The notes under the pieces are model-generated. The model was not told the DNA's origin. It worked only from the letters and a program-made list of their open reading frames with translations, and ran no database searches. Below are positions 26,000 to 34,639 of a stretch of DNA of 62,794 bases, piece by piece. Source of the DNA: an uncultured Eisenbergiella sp. (GTDB taxonomy: Bacteria > Bacillota > Clostridia > Lachnospirales > Lachnospiraceae); the NCBI GenBank assembly GCA_910585455.1, contig CAJUEL010000027.1, positions 1 through 62,794 on the forward strand, written 5' to 3'. Every line of letters starts with the position of its first letter. Within the stretch, counting starts at the first letter, position 1. Position numbers and translations under genes: made by a program.

Positions 26000-26106
26000 C
26001 TCTTTCTCCTTCCTTCTTTTGAACGCTGCTATTCCATTTTCTTTTCGTCGCATAATACCCGGCATTCCTCAATATGCTGCACAGGATATCTTAATAATTT
26101 TGACAA

Positions 26107-26277
26107 TTAGCATTTACTGTAAATTAACGTTCCACATTTTCTGCATTGATATCGGATGTTCCCACACTCTCCCAGATTTGTCCATTGATGACCGCCACCA
26201 CTTGGACAATTAATTGTATTGGGCAGTGATTCGTTGGTAATTAATGTTCCACATTTCTTACATTGATAATTTTTCAT
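26107..26277 (-). CDS. Small double zinc-ribbon protein
   Basis: 56 residues made of two similar halves: YQCKKCGTLITNESLP and YQCRKCGTLIYSKC, each a CxxC knuckle, separated by GGHQWTNLGECGN. Alternating knuckles would bind one or two zinc ions. AAGGAG lies upstream of ATG 26277. Function unknown; such proteins occur as cargo near mobile elements. Confidence 0.6.
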   Translation of the reverse strand: MKNYQCKKCGTLITNESLPNTINCPSGGGHQWTNLGECGNIRYQCRKCGTLIYSKC

Positions 26278-26397
26278 GACACAATTCTCCTTTTTCTTAT
26301 TTACCAAATCATTGTAACATGGATACATCAAAAGACTTTACTTATTGCACATGCATACTATATCCGTACAATGTTCAGTTCTAACATTAATTATAGA

Positions 26398-26439
26398 GAA
26401 TTATTTTCCATATGTCAATAGTTATAGATAAAATAATTC
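26398..26439. promoter_or_regulatory. Inverted repeat upstream of the XRE regulator
   Basis: GAATTATTTT (26398-26407) and AAAATAATTC (26430-26439) form a 10-bp dyad in the divergent gap between the zinc-ribbon gene and the XRE gene. It is a candidate operator for the regulator. Confidence 0.4.
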
Positions 26440-26494
26440 CCTAAATATATGCCATGTATAGAATAAAATAATAGAAAAAGGATGGTAGGGCATT

Positions 26495-26800
26495 ATGGAA
26501 GAATTTTTTCGTCAAAGATTAACTCAACTACGGATTCAAAAAGGAATATCTGCAAGAGATATGAGTTTATCATTAGGGCAAAGTGAAAGTTACATTAATA
26601 AAATCGAAAATGGAAAAGCCTTTCCTTCCATGCAGATTTTCTTTTACATCTGTGAATATTTTAACATTACCCCGAAAGATTTTTTTGATACGGAAAACCA
26701 TAATCCAGTAATATTGGATGAATTGGTTAATGATATGAAAGTGCTGACAAATACTCAGCTTACATGCCTTGCCTATATTATTAAAGAATTTAAACGTTAA
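26495..26800 (+). CDS. XRE-family helix-turn-helix regulator
   Basis: 101 residues. The HTH spans about residues 8-62: LTQLRIQKGISARDMSLSLG is helices 1-2 and ESYINKIENGKAFPSM the recognition part, ending in the typical FDTEN turn. It probably represses its own divergent region and may regulate island functions. It is the only plus-strand gene in this part of the island. Confidence 0.9.
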   Translation: MEEFFRQRLTQLRIQKGISARDMSLSLGQSESYINKIENGKAFPSMQIFFYICEYFNITPKDFFDTENHNPVILDELVNDMKVLTNTQLTCLAYIIKEFKR

Positions 26801-27182
26801 ATTATAAACTATTATTCTTTTCATCATCTGCACCTCCATACAGATAGCTCCCTCCAGCTTCATTCCTGTTCCTGCATTTTCTCACGGATAATAGCTAACA
26901 TCTGGTTACGGATGTAGAGCTACAGCCTATCCCTGCCATAATTTGAAAAAGGCAATTCTATCGCAAATGCCACTTTCACGTCATGGATAACTTGGTGCAA
27001 CCTTCCATAAATACAAACTGGGAGTATCACCATATCGCAGGGCAAATTCATTTATTCCCTGCCGAGGCGAATTTCTTTATCCTGTCAGGCTTTCGCCTGA
27101 TGCCCCCTGCTCCATAGTGATATGATTAGCTCAATGTTCCCAAAGCCCAGTATTTATGCGGGGAAAGGATAGTTCGTAGAAC
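26801..27182. other. Intergenic stretch with gene debris
   Basis: No full gene is supported. On the minus strand a short frame reads QMLAIIREKMQEQE before a stop (about 26873-26930), likely the tail of a lost gene. A small hairpin, CAGGC-TTTC-GCCTG, lies near 27088. Confidence 0.35.
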
Positions 27183-27223
27183 AAAAATAAGACCCGTATC
27201 TCTCGATACAAGGTCTTATTTTT
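27183..27223. terminator. Bidirectional terminator after the serine recombinase
   Basis: AAAAATAAGACC pairs with GGTCTTATTTTT, enclosing a smaller GTATC/GATAC hairpin. It lies 32 bp downstream of the recombinase stop codon. Confidence 0.85.
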
Positions 27224-27254
27224 CTATGTCGTGGGGCTAAATAATCTTGCCCTT

Positions 27255-29171
27255 TTATATGGGATTACAGAATAAATTTCTTTGCCCTGCAACAACCGAA
27301 ATTCCTATGGCATCAATTATTGATAGCCGCCTGTGCGGTATTGGTACTGGGGATGACTTTTTTCCCTGCAATGATAATGCAATGTCCTTCACAAATAGCA
27401 CATTGCTATGTATTGAGGACTCTCCGTCCTCAGAGGTTTCTTTCTTATCCTCTTTGATATAAACAGTAGGCTGATTCTTTCTACCCTCTACCACCATATC
27501 AATCCGCTGCGATTCCAACGCACTTAAATTCACAAACCACTCAAAACGATTATTGCCCTGTGGAATAATCCTTGCCACAAATTTATCAACAATATTGTCA
27601 TCCATCTTGGGACTTGAAAAGTCCAGCATCTCATTCAATGCCGCCGCAATCTTTTCCCAATTCAGTCCGTCCTCCGGTGTCGTTTCTATCACAAGACTCT
27701 GTTCCTCCAGTTCATGTTCATAGGCAGCAAGTTCTTCATCCAGCTTTTTCCGTCTGCTTCTATATTCCTCAGTAGTAATATCACCTTCCGTCCTTAAATC
27801 AATTAGATTTCCAACCTTATTTTTAATTTTCATAATCTTTTTCTGAATCGTAACAGCTTCTGCTTTTTTATCCATATTAGCCTGATAACATTTCTTTAAA
27901 ACCATACAGGCTTCCTGAATTGCCTCATTCCTGTCCTGCCAGATTTCTTCCATAAGCCTCTTACACATAACCTCTAACTTCCAGTCCGCTACCATCTGCA
28001 TATCGCAAAAGCCGGTATCATCTAACCCTTGTTCCCTGCGTTTTTTTGCAGAACCATTATTAAGCTGATTGTAGCACTGATAACCATACGACCAGTCTCT
28101 ATTTTTATTTTTATGCCAACGGTTTTTTCGGAATGATGCCCCACAAGCACATCGTAGCTTTCGATTCCATTTATCATGTGTTTCTTTTTTAGCAATCGTA
28201 ACAGCTTCTTCTCCAAATGGTGTCTTTCGTTTCATAGGTATACTTAATTCCTTGCGCCTGCGCTTACGGATTACTTCACATTTATGCCAATCTTCCTCTG
28301 AAACAATCGGCTCAAAATCGGCTTTTACATACATATAGGTATCGCTGTTATGATTGTTTACCCTCTTTTGCTCCAAATAATTATTACTGAAAGATTTTCC
28401 ATACGCCATATATCCCATATATGTGGGATTGCTTAGAACCCTGCTGACATTAGAAGATGTCCATTTAATCTGACCGGAAGCAGCTATACGACGTCTCCGG
28501 CAAAGTTCATTGGCTATCTTCGTTGCACCGATTCCATCATTCAGATACATATTAAATATCATTCGCACGGTTTCTGCCTGTTCTTCGTTGATTACATATT
28601 TATCACCCACACGATCATATCCTAAAATATTTCCTGTTCCGTAAATAACACCGTTGTTACGGCTGATATGCTGTCCGGCTTTTACCCGTTCTGATACTTT
28701 GCGGCTTTCCTCCTGTGCCAATGTAGCCATAATTGTTAATCTCAGTTCTCCATCTCCGTCCATTGTCCAGATATTGTCCTCAACAAAATATACTTCAACG
28801 CCAATGTTTTTCAATTCCCTTGTTGTTACAAGCGTATCAACCGTATTTCTTGCAAATCGGCAAACCTCACGAGTAACAATCAGGTCAAATTTCCCTGCTC
28901 TCGCATCTTCGAGCATTTTAAGAAAAGCGGGACGTTTTTTTGCCTGAGTTCCGGTTATACCTTCGTCGATATACTTATCAAGCACATTCCAGTTAGGATG
29001 AAATTTCGACTGATCATCATACCACTGTATCTGATTTTCCAGTGCTGAAAGCTGTGCTTCATGTTCCGTGGATACTCGCCCGTAAAATACCATGTTTCTT
29101 TCTCTGTTTTTGTCTTTAAAGCTATTGAATGGTGTCTGCAACGCCATATCAAATGCAAAGATATTATTCAT
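27255..29171 (-). CDS. Large serine recombinase
   Basis: 638 residues. The N-terminal resolvase domain has the catalytic Ser in MVFYGRVSTEHEAQLSALE (about residue 34), then IVTREVCRFARNTVDTLVTTR with the conserved Arg pair. A recombinase domain (NGVIYGTGNILGYDRV), a zinc ribbon (LRCACGASFRKN and a later CYNQLNN) and a coiled coil (about 450-540) follow. This is the TnpX/phiC31 type that moves integrative elements. The C-terminal 20 residues are unusual and may come from sequence at the insertion edge. AGGAGGTG precedes the start. Confidence 0.93.
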   Translation of the reverse strand: MNNIFAFDMALQTPFNSFKDKNRERNMVFYGRVSTEHEAQLSALENQIQWYDDQSKFHPNWNVLDKYIDEGITGTQAKKRPAFLKMLEDARAGKFDLIVTREVCRFARNTVDTLVTTRELKNIGVEVYFVEDNIWTMDGDGELRLTIMATLAQEESRKVSERVKAGQHISRNNGVIYGTGNILGYDRVGDKYVINEEQAETVRMIFNMYLNDGIGATKIANELCRRRRIAASGQIKWTSSNVSRVLSNPTYMGYMAYGKSFSNNYLEQKRVNNHNSDTYMYVKADFEPIVSEEDWHKCEVIRKRRRKELSIPMKRKTPFGEEAVTIAKKETHDKWNRKLRCACGASFRKNRWHKNKNRDWSYGYQCYNQLNNGSAKKRREQGLDDTGFCDMQMVADWKLEVMCKRLMEEIWQDRNEAIQEACMVLKKCYQANMDKKAEAVTIQKKIMKIKNKVGNLIDLRTEGDITTEEYRSRRKKLDEELAAYEHELEEQSLVIETTPEDGLNWEKIAAALNEMLDFSSPKMDDNIVDKFVARIIPQGNNRFEWFVNLSALESQRIDMVVEGRKNQPTVYIKEDKKETSEDGESSIHSNVLFVKDIALSLQGKKSSPVPIPHRRLSIIDAIGISVVAGQRNLFCNPI

Positions 29172-29211
29172 AATTATGCACCTCCTGTTGATACCAAAAT
29201 TCTATCTGAAA

Positions 29212-29334
29212 TCAGGCAGCTTGTGAAATGTGCGAATTATGTATGTCGCACTGCAATTTCTGATATTGCATCACATTTTTATAAGTAGCCTCATTCACCA
29301 AACCTTTTTCAAAAAGAATTTCTATCAATATCAT
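29212..29334 (-). CDS. Small protein upstream of the serine recombinase
   Basis: 40 residues, MILIEILFEKGLVNEATYKN and so on, with an amphipathic helix pattern. The frame stays open 14 codons further upstream (KIDRKFAV), and a GGAGG lies before it, but the codon at the right distance is GTA rather than a start; a decayed start is possible. It ends 40 bp before the recombinase. The pattern FEKGLxNxATY is familiar from small cargo proteins of Clostridial mobile elements, but no function is known. Confidence 0.45.
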   Translation of the reverse strand: MILIEILFEKGLVNEATYKNVMQYQKLQCDIHNSHISQAA

Positions 29335-29406
29335 CACCGCAAATTTTCTATCTATTTTTACGTTTAACCTCCATATACAAAATCAGCGACAAGTTTCTCC
29401 CTGCCG

Positions 29407-29925
29407 CTAATGGTTCTTTCTTATTAAATAGTCATACCCTCGTCTGACATTGCAAAACATACATATCTCTTTTGAACACTGGCTTTTATCTGCCCGTTTA
29501 ATAAAACGCTCCGCAGAATCATAAAACGGTTTCGCACATACCAGACAAAGACACATTAAAACTGGCTTCTCCATTTTTCGTAATCCTGTGCTGGAGCATA
29601 AAGCTTTATCGACTTCCAACATACGTTGCCTATCCAATGTCCCGATATAATCGTCCAATCTTTTCTTATCTATCGTCCTCAACTGCTCTAATAACACTAC
29701 TGAATCTTTTGCCAATCCTTGTATCTCTGCCGGAATTGCAACATGGGTAGGCAATTTTGATTTCGGTTTACTTGTAATTGTAGCCACAATAACAGTGGGA
29801 CTATGTTGATTCCCTACATTATTCTGAATTACCAATACTGGACGATACCCTCCCTGCTCACTTCCAAAAACAGGATTTAAATTTGCATGATAAATGTCTC
29901 CACGCCTAATTAACCTTTCTTCCAT
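29407..29925 (-). CDS. PemK/MazF-like protein with Cys-rich C-terminal extension
   Basis: 172 residues from ATG 29925. The first 115 match the MazF/PemK fold: RRGDIYHANLNPVFGSEQGG, RPVLVIQNNVGN, SPTVIVATITS, and DSVVLLEQLRTIDKKRL. MazF toxins are sequence-specific mRNA endonucleases. The last 55 residues add Cys pairs (CLCLVCAKPF and CSKEICMFCNVRRGYDYLI), a probable zinc-binding knuckle absent from MazF proper. No antitoxin gene is visible upstream, so it may be an orphan or serve regulation of the element. It has its own promoter and sits between two recombinases. Confidence 0.82.
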   Translation of the reverse strand: MEERLIRRGDIYHANLNPVFGSEQGGYRPVLVIQNNVGNQHSPTVIVATITSKPKSKLPTHVAIPAEIQGLAKDSVVLLEQLRTIDKKRLDDYIGTLDRQRMLEVDKALCSSTGLRKMEKPVLMCLCLVCAKPFYDSAERFIKRADKSQCSKEICMFCNVRRGYDYLIRKNH

Positions 29926-29967
29926 AAAACAACTGACCTCCTGAATCTTTTTATTCTTCAAAACGCA

Positions 29968-29996
29968 AATATAAAAACATAAAAGGTCTTTGACAA
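29968..29996 (-). promoter_or_regulatory. Promoter of the PemK/MazF-like gene
   Basis: Minus-strand -35 TTGTCA (29996-29991), 17-bp spacer, -10 TATATT (29973-29968), about 40 bp before the start codon. Confidence 0.65.
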
Positions 29997-30020
29997 TGGT
30001 ATAATGCAAAGTAAAAAATT

Positions 30021-31502
30021 TTAGATTTTCCAGTGTATCGTGAGCTCGGTGCTGGTGGCCTCGATTTTGAAAATCAGCGTGTCCACAACGCGCCGTTTGT
30101 CATCAAAACTAACCTCGTCCCAATTTTGGAGATAGCCCGATATGCTATCAATCTGAGAACTTGAAACAGAATTTGCGGTGAGGTCAGCCACCAGCTTTAA
30201 CTGCTTTTGCCGTTCTGCGTCCAATTCTTCAATCCGGCTGTTTGCGTATTGCAACAAGAGCGGGTTTGCCCCGGTCAGCGTGTCAATCAGCTTTTCAATC
30301 TCATTTTCGATTTTGGCAAGTTTAGCGCGGGCGGCGGTCAGCTTTGGATTGTAGCCCTCCGACTTGCTGCCTGTCAGCGTTTGAAATTCCCGCATCTTTT
30401 TCACCATTTCAGCATAGACCGATTTTTCCAATTCATTCCTTGTCAGCGTTCCCGGCCCCGCACAGCTTTTATTTTCCATGCGTTGCTTGCATCTCATGTA
30501 CGTTACCCCGTTACGAGCGTTCAGACTGGCCAACGCATAGCCGCAGCAGCCACACTTGATTTTCCCAGCCAGCCATGTATTATGACATTTCCGGCCATTC
30601 TGAAATGTGGTATTTTGAGATAGCTTGTGCTGGACGTTCAGCCAGAGCGCCGAGGGAATACGGCCCTTGTGGGGAGCGATAACGAGAATGTTTTCCTCCC
30701 CCTCCCGGCCCTGGTATAAGTAACAGCTATAATCGCCCGTGAACAATTCCGGGGGGCTTTCGATTTTCGCGCCCTGGGCCTTGAAGTGTTCGTAAATATC
30801 CATGTCGGCCTGGACGTAAACCGGGTTCCGCAGGAGCTGCGCCACAAATCCCCGTTTCAGCGTTTTCCCGTACACTTGAATTTCATTCTCGGTGAAATAC
30901 CGGGTAATATCGCCGTAGGAGGTTTCGGGCTCCGCATACATTTCATACATCAATTCGGCGTATTCCATCTCGGCGGTTTCAATCAGCCGTTTTGTTTTGA
31001 TACCGTCCATCACGATGGGCTCCGTATCAAAACCGTATGGAGCGCGGCCCCGCATATAGTAGCCCTTGGCGCACCGGGAATAAAAGGCGTCCGTCACGCG
31101 CATCTGGATGCTTTCCCGTTCCAGTTGGGCGAACACGATGCAGATATTGAGCATCGCCCGGCCCATCGGGGTTGACGTATCAAATTTTTCGGTGCAGGAA
31201 ACAAATTCCACGTTGAACTGCTTGAACAGCTCCATCAGCTTTGCGAAATCCACGATGGAGCGGCTGATCCTGTCCAGACGGTAGACAATCACCCGCCGGA
31301 TAAGCCCGGTTTTGATGTCTTTCAAGAGCCGCTGGAAATCGGGCCGTTCAATGTTTTTGCCGGAGTACCCTTTGTCCTTGTATTCTTTCGCCTCACCGCC
31401 TTTTAGCTCGTAACGGCAAAATTCAAATTGACTTTCAATGCTGATGCTGTCCTTTTTGTCAATCGACTGCCGCCCATAAATCGCATCTATTCTACTATCC
31501 AT
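30021..31502 (-). CDS. Serine recombinase (second, TndX-like)
   Basis: 493 residues from ATG 31502. The catalytic Ser is in AIYGRQSIDKKDSISIESQ, followed by VIVYRLDRISRSIVDFAKLME and STPMGRAMLNICIVFAQLERE, the standard resolvase motifs. A recombinase domain, a zinc ribbon (KCGCCGYAL and MRCKQRMENKSC) and a coiled coil complete the large serine recombinase layout. A TnpW-like small gene lies upstream. A hairpin at 31508-31530 covers the ribosome site, so translation may be restrained. It differs clearly from the recombinase at 27255-29171 and probably belongs to a separate element. Confidence 0.93.
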   Translation of the reverse strand: MDSRIDAIYGRQSIDKKDSISIESQFEFCRYELKGGEAKEYKDKGYSGKNIERPDFQRLLKDIKTGLIRRVIVYRLDRISRSIVDFAKLMELFKQFNVEFVSCTEKFDTSTPMGRAMLNICIVFAQLERESIQMRVTDAFYSRCAKGYYMRGRAPYGFDTEPIVMDGIKTKRLIETAEMEYAELMYEMYAEPETSYGDITRYFTENEIQVYGKTLKRGFVAQLLRNPVYVQADMDIYEHFKAQGAKIESPPELFTGDYSCYLYQGREGEENILVIAPHKGRIPSALWLNVQHKLSQNTTFQNGRKCHNTWLAGKIKCGCCGYALASLNARNGVTYMRCKQRMENKSCAGPGTLTRNELEKSVYAEMVKKMREFQTLTGSKSEGYNPKLTAARAKLAKIENEIEKLIDTLTGANPLLLQYANSRIEELDAERQKQLKLVADLTANSVSSSQIDSISGYLQNWDEVSFDDKRRVVDTLIFKIEATSTELTIHWKI

Positions 31503-31507
31503 AATTA

Positions 31508-31530
31508 GCTCCCTTCCGTTAAACGGGAGC
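31508..31530 (-). promoter_or_regulatory. Hairpin sequestering the recombinase ribosome-binding site
   Basis: On the minus strand GCTCCC pairs with GGGAGC; the right arm is part of the GGAAGGGAG Shine-Dalgarno sequence, six bases before the ATG. An inner CGTT/AACG pairing strengthens it. Confidence 0.55.
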
Positions 31531-31586
31531 CAACCTACAATTATATTATACCTCCGGCGGCCCCATATCACAAGGATGTCAAGGGG

Positions 31587-31763
31587 TTACACGCGCTGTT
31601 CCGTGTACTTGCTGAACACGTCAAACAGCTTTTGCTCTACCTCACGTCTGCGCCGTTCCCGTTCCTTTTGGGGGAGAATGGGGGTGAGGTTTTTAACGGT
31701 GATTGTCCGCTCTCCCATAACAGCGGTTGTAATTTCGCTTTGGTATTTGGGCTGTTCCTGCAT
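31587..31763 (-). CDS. TnpW-like small transposon protein
   Basis: 58 residues: MQEQPKYQSEITTAVMGERT at the start, TVKNLTPILPQKERERRRRE in the middle, and LFDVFSKYTEQRV at the end. GGAGGGAG precedes the start. It matches from memory a small conserved protein (TnpW) encoded just before TndX-type serine recombinases in Clostridial elements. The strongly basic helix suggests DNA binding, perhaps as a recombination accessory factor (inference). Confidence 0.7.
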   Translation of the reverse strand: MQEQPKYQSEITTAVMGERTITVKNLTPILPQKERERRRREVEQKLFDVFSKYTEQRV

Positions 31764-31797
31764 AGACTCCCTCCAATTTCATAAATTTTGACAGCAT

Positions 31798-31824
31798 AAA
31801 AGGGCGGCAGGAGTGCCGCCCTTT
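31798..31824. terminator. Bidirectional hairpin terminator
   Basis: AAAGGGCGGCA and TGCCGCCCTTT form an 11-bp stem with loop GGAG. Confidence 0.7.
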
Positions 31825-31835
31825 GGCTCGTTCAG

Positions 31836-31858
31836 CTTTGGGACAAAATGTCTCGAAG
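31836..31858. repeat. TTTGGGACA palindrome R1
   Basis: CTTTGGGACA then AAATGTCTCGAAG: a 23-bp near-palindrome with A-rich centre. First of six copies within 3.7 kb. Confidence 0.85.
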
Positions 31859-32173
31859 TCAATGGGAATTGTTCAGAAAATGCGCCTCGGCGTTTTAGTC
31901 TCCGGCAGTAGAAAACCTCCTTTCATTAACCGGGACATTTTGGGATGATTTTCGGACTGGTTCAACGGGAATATTTCAAAAACTTCCTCTCATATACCGA
32001 GACATTTTTTCATCGTTTCCAAGTGGGGGAGCCAAAAAGTTTTTATTTGGGCCAGATATAGATTATGACTGTAGTAATACCGCCTCACCATATAAAAACA
32101 GTGACAGCAGATAAGTCACCTGCCATCACTATAATAATTTTGAATTGATTTTTCTATTTGACAAAATAATAAA

Positions 32174-32680
32174 TTAGATACTTCTTCGTCTGTGCCATTC
32201 GTTCCAAAATGCAATATATCCATTGCGCCTAAACTCGTTGTCTGGTACATTTTTAGGAGAACAGAGTTTATAATAATTTTCAATTTTATCAGCAAATTTA
32301 TATACTTCTCGCCTGTATTCCTTCAAAGGAACCGTTACTTCTACTCCGCTTTCTAAAATCAAAACGACATCTTCCCCGCTATGTTTTACCGTCCAGTCAA
32401 TCCCACTGCCGCAGCCGCTTATTATAACATTTTCAAGATTTTTATCTGGTATATAAAAGTGTCCGCAGCAAGATAACATTTGAATATCTGTATTGATAAT
32501 ATGATCTTCTGTCAGCGTTTTTAACAAATAGAGTGCAGTTGCGCTAACCGTAGCATCAAATTCGAGCCTTTCGTTTCCGATATAAACGATTGTATGACCA
32601 TGTAAACATAAATCGTCAACATTGTCTGCACTTCCATCAATCCAACATAGGCCCGTTGCATCAATAAGAAATTTCCCCAT
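32174..32680 (-). CDS. Hypothetical island protein
   Basis: 168 residues starting after GGAGGTGAAAG. The N terminus MGKFLIDATGLCWIDGSADN and the C-terminal KFADKIENYYKLCSPKNVPD with aromatic tail (IAFWNEWHRRRS) recall small cargo proteins of mobile elements, but no family is recognised. Cys residues are scattered and do not form a clear metal site. No membrane segment. It is bracketed by palindromes R1 and R2 in opposite orientation. Confidence 0.6.
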   Translation of the reverse strand: MGKFLIDATGLCWIDGSADNVDDLCLHGHTIVYIGNERLEFDATVSATALYLLKTLTEDHIINTDIQMLSCCGHFYIPDKNLENVIISGCGSGIDWTVKHSGEDVVLILESGVEVTVPLKEYRREVYKFADKIENYYKLCSPKNVPDNEFRRNGYIAFWNEWHRRRSI

Positions 32681-32764
32681 TTGCTTTCACCTCCGCAGAT
32701 ACCAATTTATCAATAGTTCTATTGAATATTAAGTATATCACTCCGATGCCCAATAATCAACGGC

Positions 32765-32793
32765 CAGCTTTGGGACATTTTGTCCCAAAGCTG
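32765..32793. repeat. TTTGGGACA palindrome R2
   Basis: Perfect 13-bp arms CAGCTTTGGGACA and TGTCCCAAAGCTG around TTT; the best copy in the window. T-rich centre, so opposite in orientation to R1. Confidence 0.9.
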
Positions 32794-32933
32794 TTAAATC
32801 CGCGCTATGCCTTGAAAACCGCAAAATATATGAAATCCACAAACGGCAAGCAGGGCAAGTGTGGCCACACTTGCTATTTTTGACTGGCCGGGGGCCCTCA
32901 AAAATGCTTGTTGGGGAGCCTCCCCAAACCCGG

Positions 32934-32960
32934 CTCTTTGGGACAAAATGTCCCAAAGAG
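32934..32960. repeat. TTTGGGACA palindrome R3
   Basis: Arms CTCTTTGGGACA and TGTCCCAAAGAG around AAA. Orientation as R1. Confidence 0.9.
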
Positions 32961-33029
32961 GTTGGCTGCGTCACCGCCGCTGTCGCGGCTGTTCCTTATT
33001 GTCCCGTCCATCTTTTACGAGAGAAGAAA

Positions 33030-33057
33030 GGGGCGGCACTGTGAAAAGTACCGCCCC
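33030..33057 (-). terminator. Terminator downstream of the BlaR1-like gene
   Basis: GGGGCGG(C)AC pairs with GT(A)CCGCCCC around TGTGAAAA, about 35 bp after the BlaR1-like stop codon. Confidence 0.6.
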
Positions 33058-33059
33058 AG

Positions 33060-33082
33060 CTTTGGGACATTTTGTCCCGAAG
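33060..33082. repeat. TTTGGGACA palindrome R4
   Basis: CTTTGGGACATT then TTGTCCCGAAG; orientation as R2, ten bases after the BlaR1-like stop codon. Confidence 0.85.
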
Positions 33083-33091
33083 TTCTCCCTA

Positions 33092-34639
33092 TCAGCGAAT
33101 GATATAGCTTAGTGAAAAATCAGCGTTGGCGGCAGATGTATTTCTTAAAGAAAGTGCATATTCACCACTCTCTCGAATTTGAATTGCAACCGTATCAGAG
33201 CCGCCGTCTGTTCCAAAGGTCACTGTTTCGCTGTAACTTGCTTCTCCGTCTAAGGAGCTTACACAAACCTCGATTTCAGCCGAATGTAAACTGGTGATGG
33301 ATACAGTTATTGTCTTACCCTCGCCTTCTGCGATTTTTCCGATTGACATTTCAGCATTGGGAGCCAGACTTACAACAGCATCGCCATTCGTTGCAAGTTC
33401 GCTTACATTTGCATCTTCAATCATTTTTACTCCAGCAATTTCATCTCCAATAGCGAGGTTTAATTCGGCTATGTCTACAAATTGCGTACTATTCTCAGTA
33501 ACTTTTACACCCGGAATTTCATCTCCAACAGCGAGGTTTAATTCAGCTATGTCTACAAATTGTGTACTATTCTCAGTAACTTTTACACCCGAAATTTCAT
33601 CACCCTCTCTTAAATCAAGTTCATCTATGGAAACTTCCCTACCATCGTCACCAGCAGACGCGGCGCTCGTTGCAAAACCAGTTGTCACACCGACAACCAA
33701 AGCCAGGGCCAGGACAAGCGAAAGCATAGATACTTTTCTAATTTTCATAATTGCTGTTATCCTTTCTTCAATCGCATTTTTGTTAAAATTGTTGCACAGA
33801 GGGGTCAAGCCGCTCCGGGTTTCTTCCATGCTGATTAGTGACCGCGCATAAGCCGCCTTTGTGTTTTCTCCGAAAAGCCGGATGACTGCCTCATCGCAAG
33901 ACAGCTCAATATCCCGGTTTGCGAGAATATACATCGCCCACACCAGAGGGTTGAACCAATGCACACATAATACCACAATCAGCACTAATTTTGTAATGCT
34001 GTCAAAACGCCGGATATGCACATATTCGTGCGCCAAAACATACTGTAGTGATTTTGTATTTTCCCAGTCGGTAGAAGTGGGCATCAAAATCACCGGGCGA
34101 AAAATACCATAGGTGAGCGGTGCTGAAAACCGATTGGACTGCCGAATGAAAATCGGACGTTTCAGCTGATGTTCATTTAACCAGTTCCAAATAAAGCTAT
34201 TGTCTACCGGCAAGGAGGTTTGAAATTCTTGTCGGCATTTCCAGTATGCTACGGCAAAGACTAAAGCGCAAACCAGCACACCAGCGACCCAAATGACCGC
34301 CCAGACAGAAACGGGGTTCACAGTGTTTGAAATATTATCGGGTATCACCGTCTGCCCGTATACGTCGCTCGGCAGCGTCACAGCAGTCTGCGGCCCTTTT
34401 ACGGAATTTACCACAGGTGCGGGATTGCCTATCAGTGAATACACACTGAACGCAGAGGGGATGGAGAACGGGAGCAAAAGCCGTACAACCGCTATTCCCC
34501 AAAGCACCAAAAAAGTCTTTTTAGGCAATAGGTTGATTGCCAAGGCGCGTATTACAATGATTGCCAAAATCATCACAGCCCCCGCAAAGCTCATTTGCAA
34601 TAGGCCCATATACACCACCTCACTCCAAGTCACCGACAA
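33092..34639 (-). CDS. BlaR1-family M56 metallopeptidase with a tandem-repeat sensor domain
   Basis: 515 residues. The N-terminal half has four hydrophobic segments and the M56 zinc site VLAHEYVHIRRFD (HExxH, about residue 188), with the third ligand region NRDIELSCDEAVIR. After a last hydrophobic segment (SMLSLVLALALVVGVTTGF) an outer domain follows. Instead of the penicillin-binding domain of BlaR1 it has about three 26-residue repeats (VTENSTQFVDIAELNLAVGD core) and a beta-rich C-terminal domain. Known role: a sensed signal activates the peptidase, which cleaves the BlaI-type repressor. The signal here is unlikely to be a beta-lactam bound by acylation. It overlaps the blaI-like gene by 20 bp. 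Confidence 0.88.
   Translation of the reverse strand: MSVTWSEVVYMGLLQMSFAGAVMILAIIVIRALAINLLPKKTFLVLWGIAVVRLLLPFSIPSAFSVYSLIGNPAPVVNSVKGPQTAVTLPSDVYGQTVIPDNISNTVNPVSVWAVIWVAGVLVCALVFAVAYWKCRQEFQTSLPVDNSFIWNWLNEHQLKRPIFIRQSNRFSAPLTYGIFRPVILMPTSTDWENTKSLQYVLAHEYVHIRRFDSITKLVLIVVLCVHWFNPLVWAMYILANRDIELSCDEAVIRLFGENTKAAYARSLISMEETRSGLTPLCNNFNKNAIEERITAIMKIRKVSMLSLVLALALVVGVTTGFATSAASAGDDGREVSIDELDLREGDEISGVKVTENSTQFVDIAELNLAVGDEIPGVKVTENSTQFVDIAELNLAIGDEIAGVKMIEDANVSELATNGDAVVSLAPNAEMSIGKIAEGEGKTITVSITSLHSAEIEVCVSSLDGEASYSETVTFGTDGGSDTVAIQIRESGEYALSLRNTSAANADFSLSYIIR
33438..33671. repeat. 78-bp tandem repeat inside the BlaR1-like gene
   Basis: Units begin at 33438, 33516 and 33594, each 78 bp (26 codons). 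The first two are nearly identical in DNA; the third has diverged in its distal half. The near identity indicates recent duplication. Confidence 0.85.

Larger units (their letters stand above)
31764..32173. other. Intergenic region with terminator and palindromes
   Basis: No gene is seen. It holds the terminator at 31798, a full TTTGGGACA palindrome at 31836, and two partial relatives (CGGGACATTTTGGG near 31939 and GAGACATTTT near 31994). Confidence 0.6.
32681..33091. other. Intergenic region with three palindromes
   Basis: No gene is supported; an open frame here is built from repeat sequence. It contains R2 (32768), R3 (32934), R4 (33060), a hairpin GTTGGGGAG/CTCCCCAAC-like at 32910-32930, and the terminator at 33030. 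Confidence 0.6.

Noticed and set aside
32738..32974. A 78-codon minus-strand frame in the palindrome-rich gap
   Set aside because: It is made of palindromes R2 and R3 and a hairpin, has no ribosome site and low protein-like character.
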